Origin: Unio delphinus
Lineage: Eukaryota; Mollusca; Bivalvia; Unionida; Unionidae
Direction: 5' to 3'
Assembly: GCA_029339505.1 (NCBI GenBank)
Contig: JAQISU010000096.1
Coordinates: 2,566,501-2,630,500 of the forward strand
Length of the DNA stretch: 64,000 nucleotides
This document shows, piece after piece, positions 1 to 12,380 of the stretch. The position numbers and the translations under genes were made by a program. The number at the start of each line of letters is the position of its first letter. Position 1 is the stretch's first letter. A model generated the notes under the pieces. The model searched no databases, was not told the DNA's origin, and was given only the letters and a program-made list of their open reading frames with translations.

Positions 1-206
1 TGTATTACAGATGGATGTCTTTCTGCCTTGGATACAGTGATGCAATTGGTTATTGAAAAACATTCCTTCTATACTTGAAAATTCATCCATCAATAACCTT
101 CAGGTTGTATAATTTCATGTCACTATATTTTGTTTTCACAGCCAGTATTCCAGTTATTCTGAATTTGAATTTTGAGATAGTGAGTCTTAATGGTTTTTCT
201 TTTCAG

Positions 207-281
207 GCATTGGAGGCCATGGTTTCACAGAAAGACACAGTTTTAATCGAGACACCTTCATATCCAGGAACTCTAGCTGTT
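207..281 (+). CDS. AADAT: AADAT exon A (first exon in window)
   Basis: 25 codons, phase 0 at both ends, bounded by a tttcag acceptor and a gtaagt donor. It encodes the segment with ETPSYPGTLAV, which matches the part of the aminotransferase large domain just after the glycine-rich PLP phosphate-binding region. The reading frame is open for some distance upstream, but the acceptor and family alignment place the exon start at 207. The next exon is 12.5 kb away because a DIRS retrotransposon lies in the intron. Confidence 0.85.
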
Positions 282-1020
282 GTAAGTGTGAATAGAAAAT
301 GAGACCCAATATTCACTGCATTGATTAGCAGATGAAAACAAAGTGTAGTAGCCCCTTGAGGGTTTTCTTTAATTTTTTATGTGCAGGATTATTTATTATT
401 TTGAAATGGTAGCAAACGAATTGTTTTGTAAAGTTTTGTTGAACTTTAAAAAGTAAAGTTTACAATAAAATACCATTAAAAGTATCATATTAAGCACACC
501 CAATTACTCAGTTTGGTTTATTAAAATTATTATTAATTCAAATTATTAAATTATAGTTTCATTATGATTTTAAATAGCTATCATATTATATGAGGAACAG
601 GTAACTGAGTTTCAGTGAAGATGAGCAGAGTTGCTGTTCTTTGCATGAGACTATATCCATTCAGCACTTAACACCACTCAACCAGTAACAGTGTCTCTTA
701 ATGTCAACTTTCAGAACAACTTATATTATTAGAAGACGTTCAAAATTTTCTTTTTTAATTTTTTAATACTATTTCAGAAATATCTGTCTAACATAAGTTA
801 GCGCAACACGTTATGAAACAAACTGTAGATTTAAGTGATTTTCTAAAGAAACAAATCACCTTATATAGTAAGGACCATCGTGTCTGAATTACATCCAAGT
901 AGCTTACTTTTGCCATTTAATATCAACAGACTATTTCTGTTTAGATATTTAGATCGAATCTGCACTCATTAAGTAATATCACTATAATTTAAAATTGCAG
1001 TAAGTACAAAAATGACAGAA
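282..1020. other. AADAT intron, no gene seen
   Basis: AT-rich intronic sequence after exon A. No open frame longer than a few dozen codons, no recognisable element. Confidence 0.6.
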
Positions 1021-1021
1021 G

Positions 1022-1470
1022 GATACAATCAGCATCAGATGTGGCAGATTTAAGAAGCACTTGGTGTTGCAGATTAAATAAAACACTTGATGTTGCAGGT
1101 TAAATAAATGACTAGATGTTGCAGATTTAATACAACATTACATGTTGCAGATTTAAATTAACTCTAGATGTTTCAGGTTAAGTAAATTACATGACATTGC
1201 AGATGAAATAAAACATGCAGTGTTGTAGATTTAATAAAACACTGAATGTTGTAGATTTAATAAAACCTTACCTGTTGCAGATTAAATTAAATACTAAATG
1301 TTTCCACTTAAATAAATTGTTAGATTTCAGATTTTAAAACTTTACTTGTTGCAGATTAAAAAGGCACTTGTTGTTGCAGATTAAATAAAAGACTAGCTGT
1401 TGCAGATAAACTATAACACTAGATTTCGCAGATTAACTAGAGCACTAGATTTTGCAGATTAAATAAAGTA
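1022..1470. repeat. Degenerate minisatellite, about 28-bp unit
   Basis: About 15 diverged copies built on gttgcagattaaataaaac with variable spacing of roughly 26 to 31 bases. Intronic, no coding potential. Confidence 0.75.
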
Positions 1471-1626
1471 AAGATTTGGTTTATTGTCTCAGGTCCTTCA
1501 ATTGGATGTGATTAGGGTATAGAACTGTTCGATAAGGGTTGTAACCACCCCTGACAATAGGTTCCCTTGAAGAGTTATTTGGTACATTGAAATCAGAAAC
1601 AGTATGCGTGAATTTACAATCCCACT

Positions 1627-1891
1627 TTCCGGTGAGCAAACTCCCATTATGGATGCATCAACTAGCCTGTCACTAATCCTTAGCAATACTGAGTATATAT
1701 AAAAAAAAAATATTTTGAAGTTTTATACATTTCTATTGATGTCAATCAATTTAGACTGATGAGAACCTTATAAATTGATATCAAATTAAAACGTGATTAA
1801 TAAGATACATACATACATTATATACTGTTGGATAACTTTAATTCTATGCTTTGTTGGCCTCCATCACAGCATATAGATTTGCTCACCGGAA
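1627..1891. repeat. 14-bp perfect inverted repeat pair
   Basis: ttccggtgagcaaa at 1627-1640 is the exact reverse complement of 1878-1891. The 237 bases between are AT-rich and contain no gene. It could be the ends of a small non-autonomous element, but no matching target duplication was recognised. Confidence 0.35.
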
Positions 1892-3084
1892 GAGCGTTGC
1901 ACCATGGGTAAATTAGGGGAATTAATAAATCAGGGGACATATCAACCGTTATCAAAAAGGACTATTGTTAGCAATTTTGAAAATGTCAACCATATTCGAA
2001 AGCAATATCAATCAGTTTTGTCATTTACACATTACTGTATTTCACTTCTCGATTTCACTCTAGTTGAAATGACCACATGGCAATGTCATTTGTAAAAATG
2101 AGTGAGTTTTCTTCATTTTTACTGGCATTCATTTTTAATCATTTCTTTATCCTCTTGTTTATTCTCATTGTTATGTGATTTAGTGTCTTCTGTTATTTGT
2201 CTCTCATATATTTGCTCATTTATTCATGCATTCGTTCATTCATTCATTCATTCATTCATTCATTCATTCTTATACTTGCATTCTCACTCTGCTGCTACAC
2301 TTGTTTATTTGGTAATATTTTTCAAATACTTGTTTTGATTTATGTTAATATGTTAAATGATGATTGGTAATATCCTTAATGACAATCAAGGTTCGAATAA
2401 TTCAGAAGAAGAAAAAAAAAAAATCAGTTATCCATACACATAATGTGGTTCATATGACCTTGAAAAGTCCTTGAATATGAGGTGATGATCTGAAACTATT
2501 TGAACATGTTGCTTTTGTTCTTTAAAAGTCCTGGAATTGGTTGATAGATCTTCTTGAATTTACATAATGTTACAACTGAATAAATTACAGCAAAGATTGT
2601 TTGTAACGTCTCACATGAAAATGGGATTTTGGAACATTTATATCCATGAAATGTTATTTCAAAACATTTTAATCAAATATAATTTTTATTTAAAAAATCT
2701 GATAATGTACTTTTCCATGATGATAGCATGATAATCATAAAAAAACACTTTATGTAAAACTGATTTCGTTCAATAATTTGGTGGCTTCCTGGTGATCACT
2801 GATTTCACAAACAATATCCCCATGGTACAACAGATATACATTTCAGTAATTTGTATCACAGGTGTGACAATGTCACTATCAGAACTAACATTATCCAAGA
2901 ATTCAGATTCTCATTACCAGACTAAAGTATGAAAGACTAAACAGTGGAAATTCCCAGGAAAATTTCTGTCTTTGCTTGCCTGTGCTAACAACCAAGAATG
3001 CATGTGTTTCATCCAAACCTGGAATTATTCAACATGCATGATTGGCTTACACACAGTAAACCTTCATTAAACAATTCTTAGAAC
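1892..3084. other. Intronic, no gene; TTCA microsatellite
   Basis: A TTCA tetranucleotide run lies at about 2229-2269. The remainder is AT-rich without recognisable genes or elements. Confidence 0.5.
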
Positions 3085-3089
3085 TGGTG

Positions 3090-3285
3090 AAAATTAATGT
3101 CCCACCCATTCACATTATCCTGACACCAGGCTGACTAGTCCTAGCACTAACCTCTTAATGCTTAGCGCCAAGGGAAGCAGCTGCTAGTACCATTTTAAGA
3201 AGTCTTTGGTATGGGGTTCAAACCTATGATGTCCTGTATCCAAGGTGGCTGCTCTAACCATTAGACCATTGGAGCAGTCCCATTT
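3090..3285 (-). mobile_element. tRNA-derived SINE, copy 1
   Basis: On the - strand, starting near 3285, there is a tRNA-like head with box A-like taatggttagagcagcc and box B-like ggtttgaacccc, followed by a body containing ggtgtcaggataatgtg. The same head and body occur at 25965-26238 and the body alone at 26296-26480, which defines a family. RNA polymerase III promoters of this type drive such elements. The tRNA of origin is not resolved. Confidence 0.7.
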
Positions 3286-3289
3286 TTGT

Positions 3290-5735
3290 ACGATTGACAA
3301 TAAATATGAAAATGGCATTTAGTGTTAACCTTATATGTTTGGAAGTATATCTCTTCATCTTACCTTGGTATTGTTTTGCAGCACATTATATCAGTATTTC
3401 ATACTTACGTTGACTTGTAGCATAATGGGTGATCCCAACTTTAATAGGCTTAAAAGGCAATATGAAGTCTTGATTCTTTATGGTATTCTGATGAGGCTGA
3501 GGTATATTTGTTCTGTTTGGTTACTTTGTGGAAAGACTGACCAAGCTGATAATTTTGATTTAATTGTCAAGTATTTTTGAAATATTGCAAAAGAGGTCAA
3601 ATTTAGTTTTAAAGGAATGAGAATGTCAGAAGCACAGTTTGTGAGACTACCTACATCAGTTGACTAATGTCTGATATGTGTCAATGTAAGTTGGTGTATG
3701 CAGTGAAAGTGGAGCAATCGAAAGATTAATATATAATTATTTATTAATTGGAGTCCAGACAACGCAACAAATAACTTTATTAAATGCTTAACAACTAATA
3801 AATTATTGAATAATTAATTACACTGGAAGTATCAGATTACAAATAATAGCTAGATAATTCAGGAAAAACAGTTAAACAGACAGTGGAATGATAATGCAAA
3901 CAATATACCCTTAATATAATTATGCCGCTCTCTAATATTTAAGTAAATATATTTGGTTGATTTAAAGTCGGCTACTGAAAGGGAAAATACTGCAACTTCA
4001 TTGCAGCAACAATGATACCTGGGTTTAACTCCCTGATAATCAAATGATTGCAACACTAGATGAAAGATGGCGAACACATTGAATATTGTTAAAACTCAGG
4101 TGCAGTGACTGTTGTATACCAAAATTCGAACTGTATAGAAAATAGTTTGTAAATTTATAAACAACTTGCAGATTCTGTGGCATATTTTGGTGTTCAGGGA
4201 TGGACAGCCAAGGACAAAACTGCTAAAACACTAACTTACTTGATTCCATTTGTACCCATATAATTAAAATGACTGGAAACCAAATGAACTAAATGTGTTG
4301 GGTTTCATGCATGGTGACATATGGCATGTATGGAAAGAATGAAACATCTGAATCGTCACCTGATAGCTACATACCAAAATGAAAGTAATTGTCATGTTTC
4401 ACCAAATGAGAAAATTAAATATTTTAGCCTCTGCAAGTAATATATTGAACTAAATATACATAGATATAATTCAGTAAGAAACACCACAAACTAGATGTCG
4501 GTATGAGGAGTTATGCCAAGTAAAAATAATGTGATTTTCATGGCTCACTACATTGTTTGGTAAAAATCATGCTATAACATTATATACATGTATGATAACA
4601 AGCCACAATACATATGACACCAACAATCTAAATGTAGATTTCTGTGACCTTTATTTCATACCTCATTAACTTTCCTCCAATTGTTTGGTTTTTAATCAAT
4701 TATTTGTGCAAAACTCACTCTTTAAGTTAATGTATATGTATATGTCATTCGCTTGTTTGTGTGGAGTATTAATCAAGTGAATCCATAATGATTTACCTAC
4801 TTCAACTATTTATTGAAATTCCAATACAGAATGCCTTTTGGGCCAACTGTGCTGTCAGCAGGTATTTATGATATCAAACCAATAAAAAAGTTATCTTCTA
4901 GCAAGTTAGAATTTCCTAAAAATCTGAATAATTTGGTCTTCCTCAAATGTTACTGGGTGGGATTGATTTATGGTTTGTCTTCTAATAGCTCTTGTTTTCT
5001 GTTTTTATGTTCCACCTACTGTACCTATTCTTTGTTAGGCAAAGGAGATTTATTTTCACTTGTGACTGCAAGCAGGTTTAAATTTTCTGATTTGTTGTAA
5101 ACAGTAATTGTTCTTTTGGCACATCCAGGGATGCAACAACAGATTGGTCCATGTGAAATTAGGGGTTCATGTTCATCAAACTATACACCTTTAATAGTCT
5201 TATTTTGATGTAGTCAATAATAATATGTAAAATAAAGTTCAAAGCATGTTTGTTTCTTTATCCATTCTTCTAGTTCTGCTGCTACCTTAATCAACTGCAT
5301 GTTTAACTTGTTCAGTTTCTTGTATCTTTATGCTTGTGGCTATTAGTTGTCCTAAATGTTGGCTTATGTCACTTAAATATGGTTTTGGATGGATTTTCAA
5401 TCCATTAACACAATATATTTATTAGTTATATGCTTCTGATGCATCAACACTTTATCATATATGTTTGCTTTTGTATATTTTTCATAGTCTTGTATTTATC
5501 CTTATAAATTTCAGTACATATGTAAATGGCATTTTAAGAATGAATTGGCAAGCCATTCTTTTAGCCAGTCTATTTTAAGACTTCGTGTTAGTGTAGAGTA
5601 TATTCTATTCATGTAAATTGACCTCTCTGCATTGAATTTTTAAACAGAAATTTTTGTAAGTAAGCCAGTACACATACATATTTTTTATCACTACATGTAA
5701 TTAAAGAGAGAGTAGAATCTTTTTGTGTAAAATTA
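3290..5735. other. Intronic, no gene seen
   Basis: AT-rich sequence with only short chance frames (for example 4813-5100) that show no family resemblance, no splice context and no codon structure. Confidence 0.5.
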
Positions 5736-5924
5736 TTTCTCCTTTGAATACGTTCCCCAATCACATTACTTTAGGGGATATTAGCCTGCTACCTCGCGAA
5801 TCCAGCCCTACCAAAAGACGAAAATTCGTCTTTCCTGTCTATGTCATATAGACAAAGGGCAATAACTCTTGCCCATTACCTCCCCTTGCCGCCCGTTAGG
5901 TGTCGCTTCTTTAGTTTTTTAGCT
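5736..5924 (+). repeat. DIRS left inverted terminal repeat
   Basis: Begins tttctcctttgaatacgttc and contains an inner hairpin-prone stretch with gacgaaaattcgtctttcc. The reverse complement of the right repeat matches it closely from the ttactttagggg motif to the agctt near 5924. Confidence 0.9.
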
Positions 5925-6173
5925 TCGCTTGTTGTGTGTAAACACGTACAATTAGACCTCCAATGAATCCAAGCCATCTTAGTGTAAATTCTGACCATCC
6001 AAAGTTAAATTTGGAATTACTGTGTTGGATAATCATTCCCCAACAGGTCGTATACATTATTTTACAATATTTTCCAATTTGAGTGACTTTGTCACCTTTT
6101 CTAGACTTCGGACCAGGTTGCAACGTGGTCAAAGCACGCTTATGGCGGTACTAGCATGTAATACATGTAGCAC

Positions 6174-6640
6174 TCAATAATTTCGCTTATTCCGTATGTA
6201 ACGTTTACGATATTAGCGACTAATAACGTGCTGCATTGATAATATGTGCTTTATTTATCTTCTTTGACGTTTCAGTAGACTTCAAAAAAGTCTTTGAACG
6301 ACCAATTTGCGACTTTAATGGCGGACTTCGTGTTGTAGTCACGAGTTCACGCAACACTTAATCATTTCGCTTCCTACGTTAGTTACGGTTATGGAATAGC
6401 GACTTAATAGCGTACTGAATTGTTAATTTGTGCTTTGTTTATCTTCTTTTCCGTTTCAGTAGACTTCATCTCTGAACGACCAGTTGCGACTATTAATGGC
6501 GGAATTTCGTGTTGTAGTCACGAGTTCACGCGACACTAAATCATTTCGCTTCCTCCGTTAGTTACGGTTATGTTAATAGCGACTTAATAGCGTGTTGAAT
6601 TGCTAAATGTGCTTTGTTTATCATCTTTTTCATTTCAGCC
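6174..6640. repeat. 181-bp direct tandem repeat inside DIRS
   Basis: Three head-to-tail copies starting near 6174, 6357 and 6536, the last one partial. Each holds tttcgctt, a tgtgctttgtttatcttctt-like stretch and ttcgtgttgtagtcacgag. The position just upstream of the gag-like region suggests a leader or promoter array, which is an inference. Confidence 0.8.
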
Positions 6641-8760
6641 CAAATGGCAACGGTCGTCCAGCCGACCTTCCAGCCGGCATCAACCGGCACCGGCCGTCCA
6701 TCCGGCAACGACCGTTCAGCCCAATTGGCACCGGTCGTCCAGCCGACCTTCCAGCCGGTATCAACCAGCACCGGCCGTCCATCCGGCAACGACCGTTCAG
6801 CCCAAATGGCACCGGTCGTCCAGCCAACCTTCCAGCCGGCATCAACCTGCACCGGCCGTCCATCCGGCAGCGACCGTTCAGCCCAAATGGCACCGGTCGT
6901 CCAGCCGACCTTCCAGCCGGCATCAACCGGCACCGGCCGACCATCCGGCAACGACCGTTAAGCCCAAATGGCACCGGTCTTCCAGCCGGCATCAACCTGC
7001 ACCGGCTGTACATCGGATTTACGGAGATTATAGTGATGTACCCGTCAGTCAATCTACACTACTGGTTACATATCACTACCATGAGAGAAATGTTATAGAT
7101 GAATCTCCCTCCAATCAGTCCATTCGAGAGGCAGGTGCCGGTCATAGCCGGACCTTCGCCGACATTCCGGCCGACCATATACCAGACAAATTAGTCGGTA
7201 TTGCCGGTGTACACCTCCCGTCATGTCAAATACGTGACGGTGTGATTTTAAAACAAGGGAGAATTAGTGATATAATCAGAGGTGACGGAATTGAGTTATC
7301 TATGCCACTTGGTATGTGCTACCCAGATATGACAGCTTTTACCAGAACAGGTCTTTCAGGCCGACCATCCGCCAGTTCAATCAGCCGGCAGTGCCGGCCG
7401 TCCATATGTTCACGGCTTCTCCACAAGGGAGATTTAGTGAAAGTGTCAATTATGACAGAATTGCGTCATCTAAGTCACCTTGTATGCTGTACAGATATGC
7501 AAGCTGTACCAGAACCAACATTCCCTCTGAGCGAATGGTAGATGGGCGCGTAGTGCTGGACGCACTACATAAGCATTATGTAATTGTTATTACCTTACAG
7601 TCGGCAACATCCGGCACCGGGCGTCCATCCGGCAATGACCGTTCAGCCCATATGGCACCGGTCATCCAGCAGACCTTCCCGCCGGCACTAACCGGCACCG
7701 GGCGATCCGGCAATGACCGTTCAGCCCATATGGCACCGGTCGTCCAGCCAAGCTTTCAGCCAACACTTGCCGGCACTGACCGTTCATCCGGCTCCGGCCG
7801 TCCAGCCCAACAGGCACCGGTCGTCCAACCGTATGGAGATTTTAGTCTTATACCAGTCCATCCGACTATACCGCTGTACCAGCACGGGGACTTTTATCAT
7901 ACCGCAATCCGCACAAATCGGATTGACGAAGATTCTAATGATGTTTCCGTCTGTCAATCCGTACTACCGGTTACATATCACTACCATGACACAGATAGTT
8001 GGCGAGGAATCTCTCGATCCAACCCGACCATTCGAGCGGTCGGTGCCGGTCATAGCCGGCCCGTCGCAGTCATTCAGGCCAAACATATGCCAATCAATTC
8101 ATTCGGCATTGCCGGCCGTCCATAGGCTAACAGCTCATCCACAAGGGAGAGTGAATGCCTTTATCAGAGATGATGGAATCGAGTCATCTATGCCACCTGG
8201 TATGCATTACCCCGATATGGATGCTTTACCAGAGCAAGATTATGTACATAGTGAGTGCGATGAGTCGCAGGCAAATCAGCGGTATGCAGATCCAACTATG
8301 GAACGGACTGAGTTCAGCTTCAAAGCCGCAGTGGAGGAAATTTATAAGGTGTTGGCCCCTTCAGAATGCCCTCCACCTCCTGCTGCCATTACCGACTATA
8401 AGGTTAGAGCGTCGGTCGATCTGGATGAGGGGGAAGAGACTCTATCCTTCCGCCTCCTTCCCCAGTCGACAAAATTAAGGAAATTAATGACCGTCTGTCG
8501 ACACGCATAGGGGATCCAGGAATTGCTAAGGTTTTTCTTTTCTGAAAGCCAAGTACCAGCGTCGTTTTCAGGTCGATGGTACAAAACTCACTCCGGTGCG
8601 TTCAGTACTGAGGTCCCGGCTCTGGATAAAAATATGGCAGCAGTCCATATGTCTGCTCCATTGTCTTATAAAGTGGACTAAACGGTGTTCAATGCCAAGT
8701 CCAAGCTGGTTCGAAATGTAGTCGCTACGTCTTCACTGTTAGACCTAGCCTCCCTGGCAA
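6641..8760 (+). pseudogene. DIRS gag-like region with 27-residue repeats
   Basis: A GC-rich stretch unlike the AT-rich surroundings. From about 6650 to 6990 there are four copies of an 81-base unit, which in one frame codes 27-residue repeats around APVVQPTFQPASTGTG and RPSGNDRS. The unit is open in several frames and on the other strand because 81 is a multiple of three. Related repeat modules recur at 7610-7830. The later part (8230-8500) codes an acidic, Pro-rich segment with VDLDEGEETLSFRLLPQSTK. Frames change several times, so no intact product remains. Its place before RT fits the Gag role of particle assembly, but no domain is diagnostic. A MITE-like fragment is embedded at 7516-7590. 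Confidence 0.6.
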
Positions 8761-8869
8761 TGAACATGCTTGGGAATCGACGGCCCGGTTAGCTAGGGTT
8801 CTTAACAGGGCAGCTCACCATTCCATGGCCAATGCGCTGACTGCTTCTGCCAACCTAGACCTGATACGT

Positions 8870-10000
8870 CGTGACGCATGTATGAAGGGCACGTCGCTTA
8901 AACCCCATCATATGCTGGCTAGATATGACCGACGCACATTTCACGTCCCTATCCCACGAGTTGCGGACATTCTCCGTTGTGCTTGTCGAGACTAGGCTTA
9001 TCAGTTCCATGTCATACCTTTTGGCCTAAATTTAAGCCCTTGGGCTAGTACCAAGGTTATGGATTACGTCGTCACCCTGTTCCGCTCGACTTCATCTATT
9101 GCGTCGGCAGTATATTTGGACGACATCCTCCAGTAACATCTGTCAAGTTCTACTCTGCTCAAAGGCAGAAACGATCTTATATCACTTTACGTCATATAGG
9201 CTTTCTCGTGAACTGGATAAAGTCTGATCTGTCCAATCCGGATTTTGGTCCATCTGGGTGTGGAGTTTCTCCCGATCTGAATCTGGTAAGGCTTCTTCGA
9301 GTTTGCGATCATCCAGATAATTGCACTCGTAGAGTCCGTTTCCGGCAGGATGCGCATTTTAGCGAGAGAGTTGCAGATCCTCGGATTATTCAATGCGACA
9401 GCAGACTTGATCCCTCTCAGCCGTCCTTTTAGGCGCCCTTTACAAAGGACTTTGCTAGCATAATTGCGCCATTTTCAAGTCCCTTCGATCCCAGAAAACA
9501 GTCATGCTCACGCCAGAGATACGATCATTCTTGAGTCAGTGGCACAACCCCTGTAGGCTGTCCACAGGGATTACTCTGGAGATACCCCAAGGGGATAACG
9601 GTATGTTCCGCCACTAATACCTACGGTTGGGGTGCCCACCTGTTGCCGGACTTAGATACTGCCAGCGGCACGTGGGTGCCAGGGGCGAGCCCTTTCCACA
9701 TCAACCTTTCAGAAATAACGGCTGTCATCAATGCCTTCCATTTCGGGCAGGATCAACTCTTATTACAAACTGCCCTCATTATGTCAGACAACATTGTGGT
9801 GGTGCCTTGCCTCAAAACAAGGGGACACCAATCACCAGACCTGTGCAATCTGAACTGGCAGTTTCTACATTGGTTCGACAATCTCCACCTCAATGTACAA
9901 TTCAGACACACAGAATGGTCACTCCATCAATCGGACTTTCTTCCAATCGACACACTTTGGAGACGTCCGATGATTGATCTTTGCAACAAAGTGGAATAGC
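8870..10000 (+). pseudogene. DIRS reverse transcriptase / RNase H, decayed
   Basis: Short blocks of a DIRS RT can be read across frames. These are an MTDA-type motif near 8925, YQFHVMPFGLNLSPWAST at about 9000-9050, and VYLDDILQ at about 9107-9135, where the DD pair is the catalytic motif. A stop codon precedes YQFHV and another follows DILQ. RNase H follows, in frame from about 9625 to 9998, with GWGAHLLPDLD near 9628-9655, HINLSEITAVINAF at about 9697-9740 and MSDNIVVV at 9781-9804, matching the WGAHL, HIN-LE and DN motifs of DIRS RNase H. The product would copy element RNA into DNA. It is non-functional as read. Confidence 0.8.
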
Positions 10001-10635
10001 AAATTCTCCACCTTTCATCTCACAGGTTCCAGACCCAGAAGCTTGGGTCGTGGATGCTCGATCAATCACCTGGGAAGGGTTGTGGTCATTCTCCTACCCT
10101 CCCACGGTCTTGGTACTGGAATTAATCCAGAAGTTAAGGGGTCAGAATTGTCAGATGGTTCTGATTACCCTTCTCAGATGGAACAACTACTGGGTCTCCG
10201 ATCTACTCAATCTAGGCGATAGATCTACCCAGGAAGATTACAGTCAGCACAAGTATTCACAAGCAACCGCGGCCAGGGGTGTTCCACCCCTGTCCGGACC
10301 GTCTTTTTGTTCAAGCTTGGCTCTTGTCCAGACAGCCTTGCAAGACAAACAATTTAAATCTTTGATTGCGGAGAGAATCTCGAGAGCAAGAAGGCCCTCT
10401 ACTCTGAAGGTTTACGAGGGCAAGTGGCATGTTTTCAGAGACTGGTACCATATCATTCACATTGTTCCTCTGAGTGTCACAATCCCTCAACTGGCCAACT
10501 TTTCTCTGGCTTTTCAAGGAGAAACATCTGGCTCCAGTTATTCTCAAATGTTACCGCTCCATGATATCAGACACATTCCGCCATTCTGGTACATGTGCTA
10601 TCAGCCATGACAAAGATTTGTCAGATCTTTTAGAC

Positions 10636-10685
<50 letters not shown>

Positions 10686-11395
10686 CAATCTACTTATATC
10701 CCTCACCCTGTTTCCAAATGGAATCTGTCCTGGGTTTTAACATGACTCAATTCAGACAGTATTGAGTCTTTAACCCACGATTAGTTAAAGCTACTATCAT
10801 ACAAATTGGGTTTCTTGATAGCCTTAGCTTCAGCATGCAGGGTGAGCGAGTTACATGTCCTTTCTAGTGACCCGAACTCTCTTCCGTTCCGATCAGAGGG
10901 TTTGATGGTCCTCTTGACGCAGCCAGGCTTCGTAGTCCAAAATAGATTACCATACATTGGCGATCAACGAGTCGTCATTAGCTCGCTTTCTTTATAGATA
11001 AGTCAGGATCAACAGCCATGTAAGATCCTGTTTGAGCACTCTAGCACCATTTCAATGCATAGAGGTGAGTCAGGTCACATACAAGCACCTCTTTTTTCTG
11101 GTGATAGCTGGGATATGAGACATCACCATTCAAGCCCTTGCTTCATGGCTGTAGTGGGTTATACGCTCGGCGTACTCTGAGAATTCGCAAATCAGTCACC
11201 TTATAGAAGCTGTTGGCTGACATGCAGAGTCAACCTTCTACAGTTTTATCTTCAAGTTTGTACTCGCAGAGGCAAACATTGATTCTAGTAGGTCCGGTGT
11301 TGGGCAGCCCAGACGCCCACCAGACTCATGTACAACAATCAGCACAGCCTATTAGCTTCGCTGGATTCGCCAGATAAATTTTCGTAGGTAAGAAG
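10001..11395 (+). pseudogene. DIRS tyrosine recombinase, decayed
   Basis: A frame at 9981-10610 contains ERISRARRPSTLKVYEGKW and HVFRDWYH, the N-terminal core-binding part typical of DIRS recombinases. The catalytic domain resumes at 10806-10997 with FLIALASACRVSELHVLSS, where the Arg is the first catalytic residue. Further blocks, including LLQFYLQ near 11237-11260, resemble the region of the catalytic tyrosine. A 42-base poly(A) run at 10640-10682 separates the two halves and stops interrupt the last third. The enzyme would integrate the circular DNA copy. Confidence 0.75.
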
Positions 11396-11579
11396 ATTTC
11401 AATATCTATCTTCTTAACCGTATAAAAGGGTCACATATCACGTGACCCTGGGCTGTGTTGCTGATTGAAAATTAGGAGACCGGGTTATCATTCACATGGG
11501 GAATCCAACCATCATTCCCTAGAGGATACCCGTGTGGAGGTCGGATGCTCCGCATTCCCTCCTCCTATTACTTATTCTC

Positions 11580-11673
11580 CTAAAGTAATGTGATTGGGGA
11601 ACGTATTCAAAGGAGAAAGCAAATTTTGTAGTAAATTATGTTTCTCCGAGAATACTTACCCAATCACATTACT
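11580..11673 (+). repeat. DIRS internal complementary region
   Basis: Bases 11581-11618 are the exact reverse complement of the left end (5736-5773). Bases from about 11616 to 11672 are the reverse complement of the extreme right end, with about one mismatch. The two halves overlap at AAA, the complement of the TTT at the element borders. In DIRS1 this region is thought to template completion of the ends during circle formation. Confidence 0.92.
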
Positions 11674-11730
11674 AAGAAACCCTCCCAACCACCCCGCCAT
11701 GCGAGCATCCTCGTGTTTTATATATCGCTC

Positions 11731-11942
11731 AGCTTAAAAACTAAAGAAGCGACACCTAACGGGCGGCAAGGGGAGGTAATGGGCAAGAGTTATTGCCCTT
11801 TGTCTATATGACATAGACAGGAAAGACGAATTTTCGTCTTTTGGTAGGGCTGGATTCGCGAGGTAGCAGGCTAATATCCCCTAAAGTAATATGATTGGGT
11901 AAGTATTCTCGGAGAAACATAATTTACTACAAAATTTGCTTT
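11731..11942 (+). repeat. DIRS right inverted terminal repeat
   Basis: Inverted copy of the left repeat, with a roughly 25-base extension ending in acaaaatttgcttt that has no counterpart on the left but is represented in the internal complementary region. Confidence 0.9.
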
Positions 11943-12380
11943 CCTATATTATTAATATTTCATGTAGAATTATTTTCTATATTATTATTATTCCATGTAA
12001 AATTATTTCCTACATTATTATTATTATTCCATTTAAAATTATTCCCTGCATTATTATTATCTCATGTAAATTATTTCCTATATTATTATTATTCCATGTA
12101 AAATTATTTCCTTTATTATTATTATTATTATTATTATTATTTCATGTAAAATTAATTCCTATATTATTATTTCATGTTTAAAAAAATCCTATATTATTAT
12201 TATTTCATGTTAAATTATTTCCTATATTATTATTATTTCATGTAAAATTATTTCCTTTATTATTATTATTATTATTATTTCATGCAAAATTAATTCCTAT
12301 ATTATTATTTCATGTTTAAAAATTTTCCTATATTATTATTATTATTTCATGTAAAATTATTGCCTAATATTGATTATTAA
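11943..12380. repeat. ATT-rich tandem array
   Basis: About ten units of (ATT)n followed by atttcatgtaaaattatttc, unit length 35 to 60 bases depending on the ATT count. Starts directly at the DIRS right border. Confidence 0.8.

Larger units (their letters stand above)
5736..11942 (+). mobile_element. DIRS-type tyrosine-recombinase retrotransposon
   Basis: A 6.2 kb element with inverted terminal repeats (5736-5924 and 11731-11942) that are nearly identical through an inner stretch of about 150 bases. An internal complementary region at 11580-11673 is the reverse complement of both outer ends joined. TTT is present at both borders (5736-5738, 11940-11942), as expected where a circular DIRS intermediate integrates without a target duplication. 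The right repeat carries about 25 extra terminal bases, also typical of DIRS1-type elements. Inside are a gag-like region, reverse transcriptase/RNase H and tyrosine recombinase, in the usual DIRS order. Several in-frame stops show the coding part is decayed. It lies in an AADAT intron, in the same orientation as the gene. Confidence 0.9.

Noticed and set aside
75..206. Upstream extension of AADAT exon A
   Set aside because: The open frame has no family similarity, and a strong tttcag acceptor sits at 206.
4813..5100. 95-codon frame
   Set aside because: No family resemblance, no splice context, intronic position in AADAT.
6568..7541. Long overlapping open frames on both strands in the GC-rich part of the DIRS element
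   Set aside because: They arise from an 81-bp repeat, a multiple of three without stops. Only the sense-strand gag-like reading fits the element.
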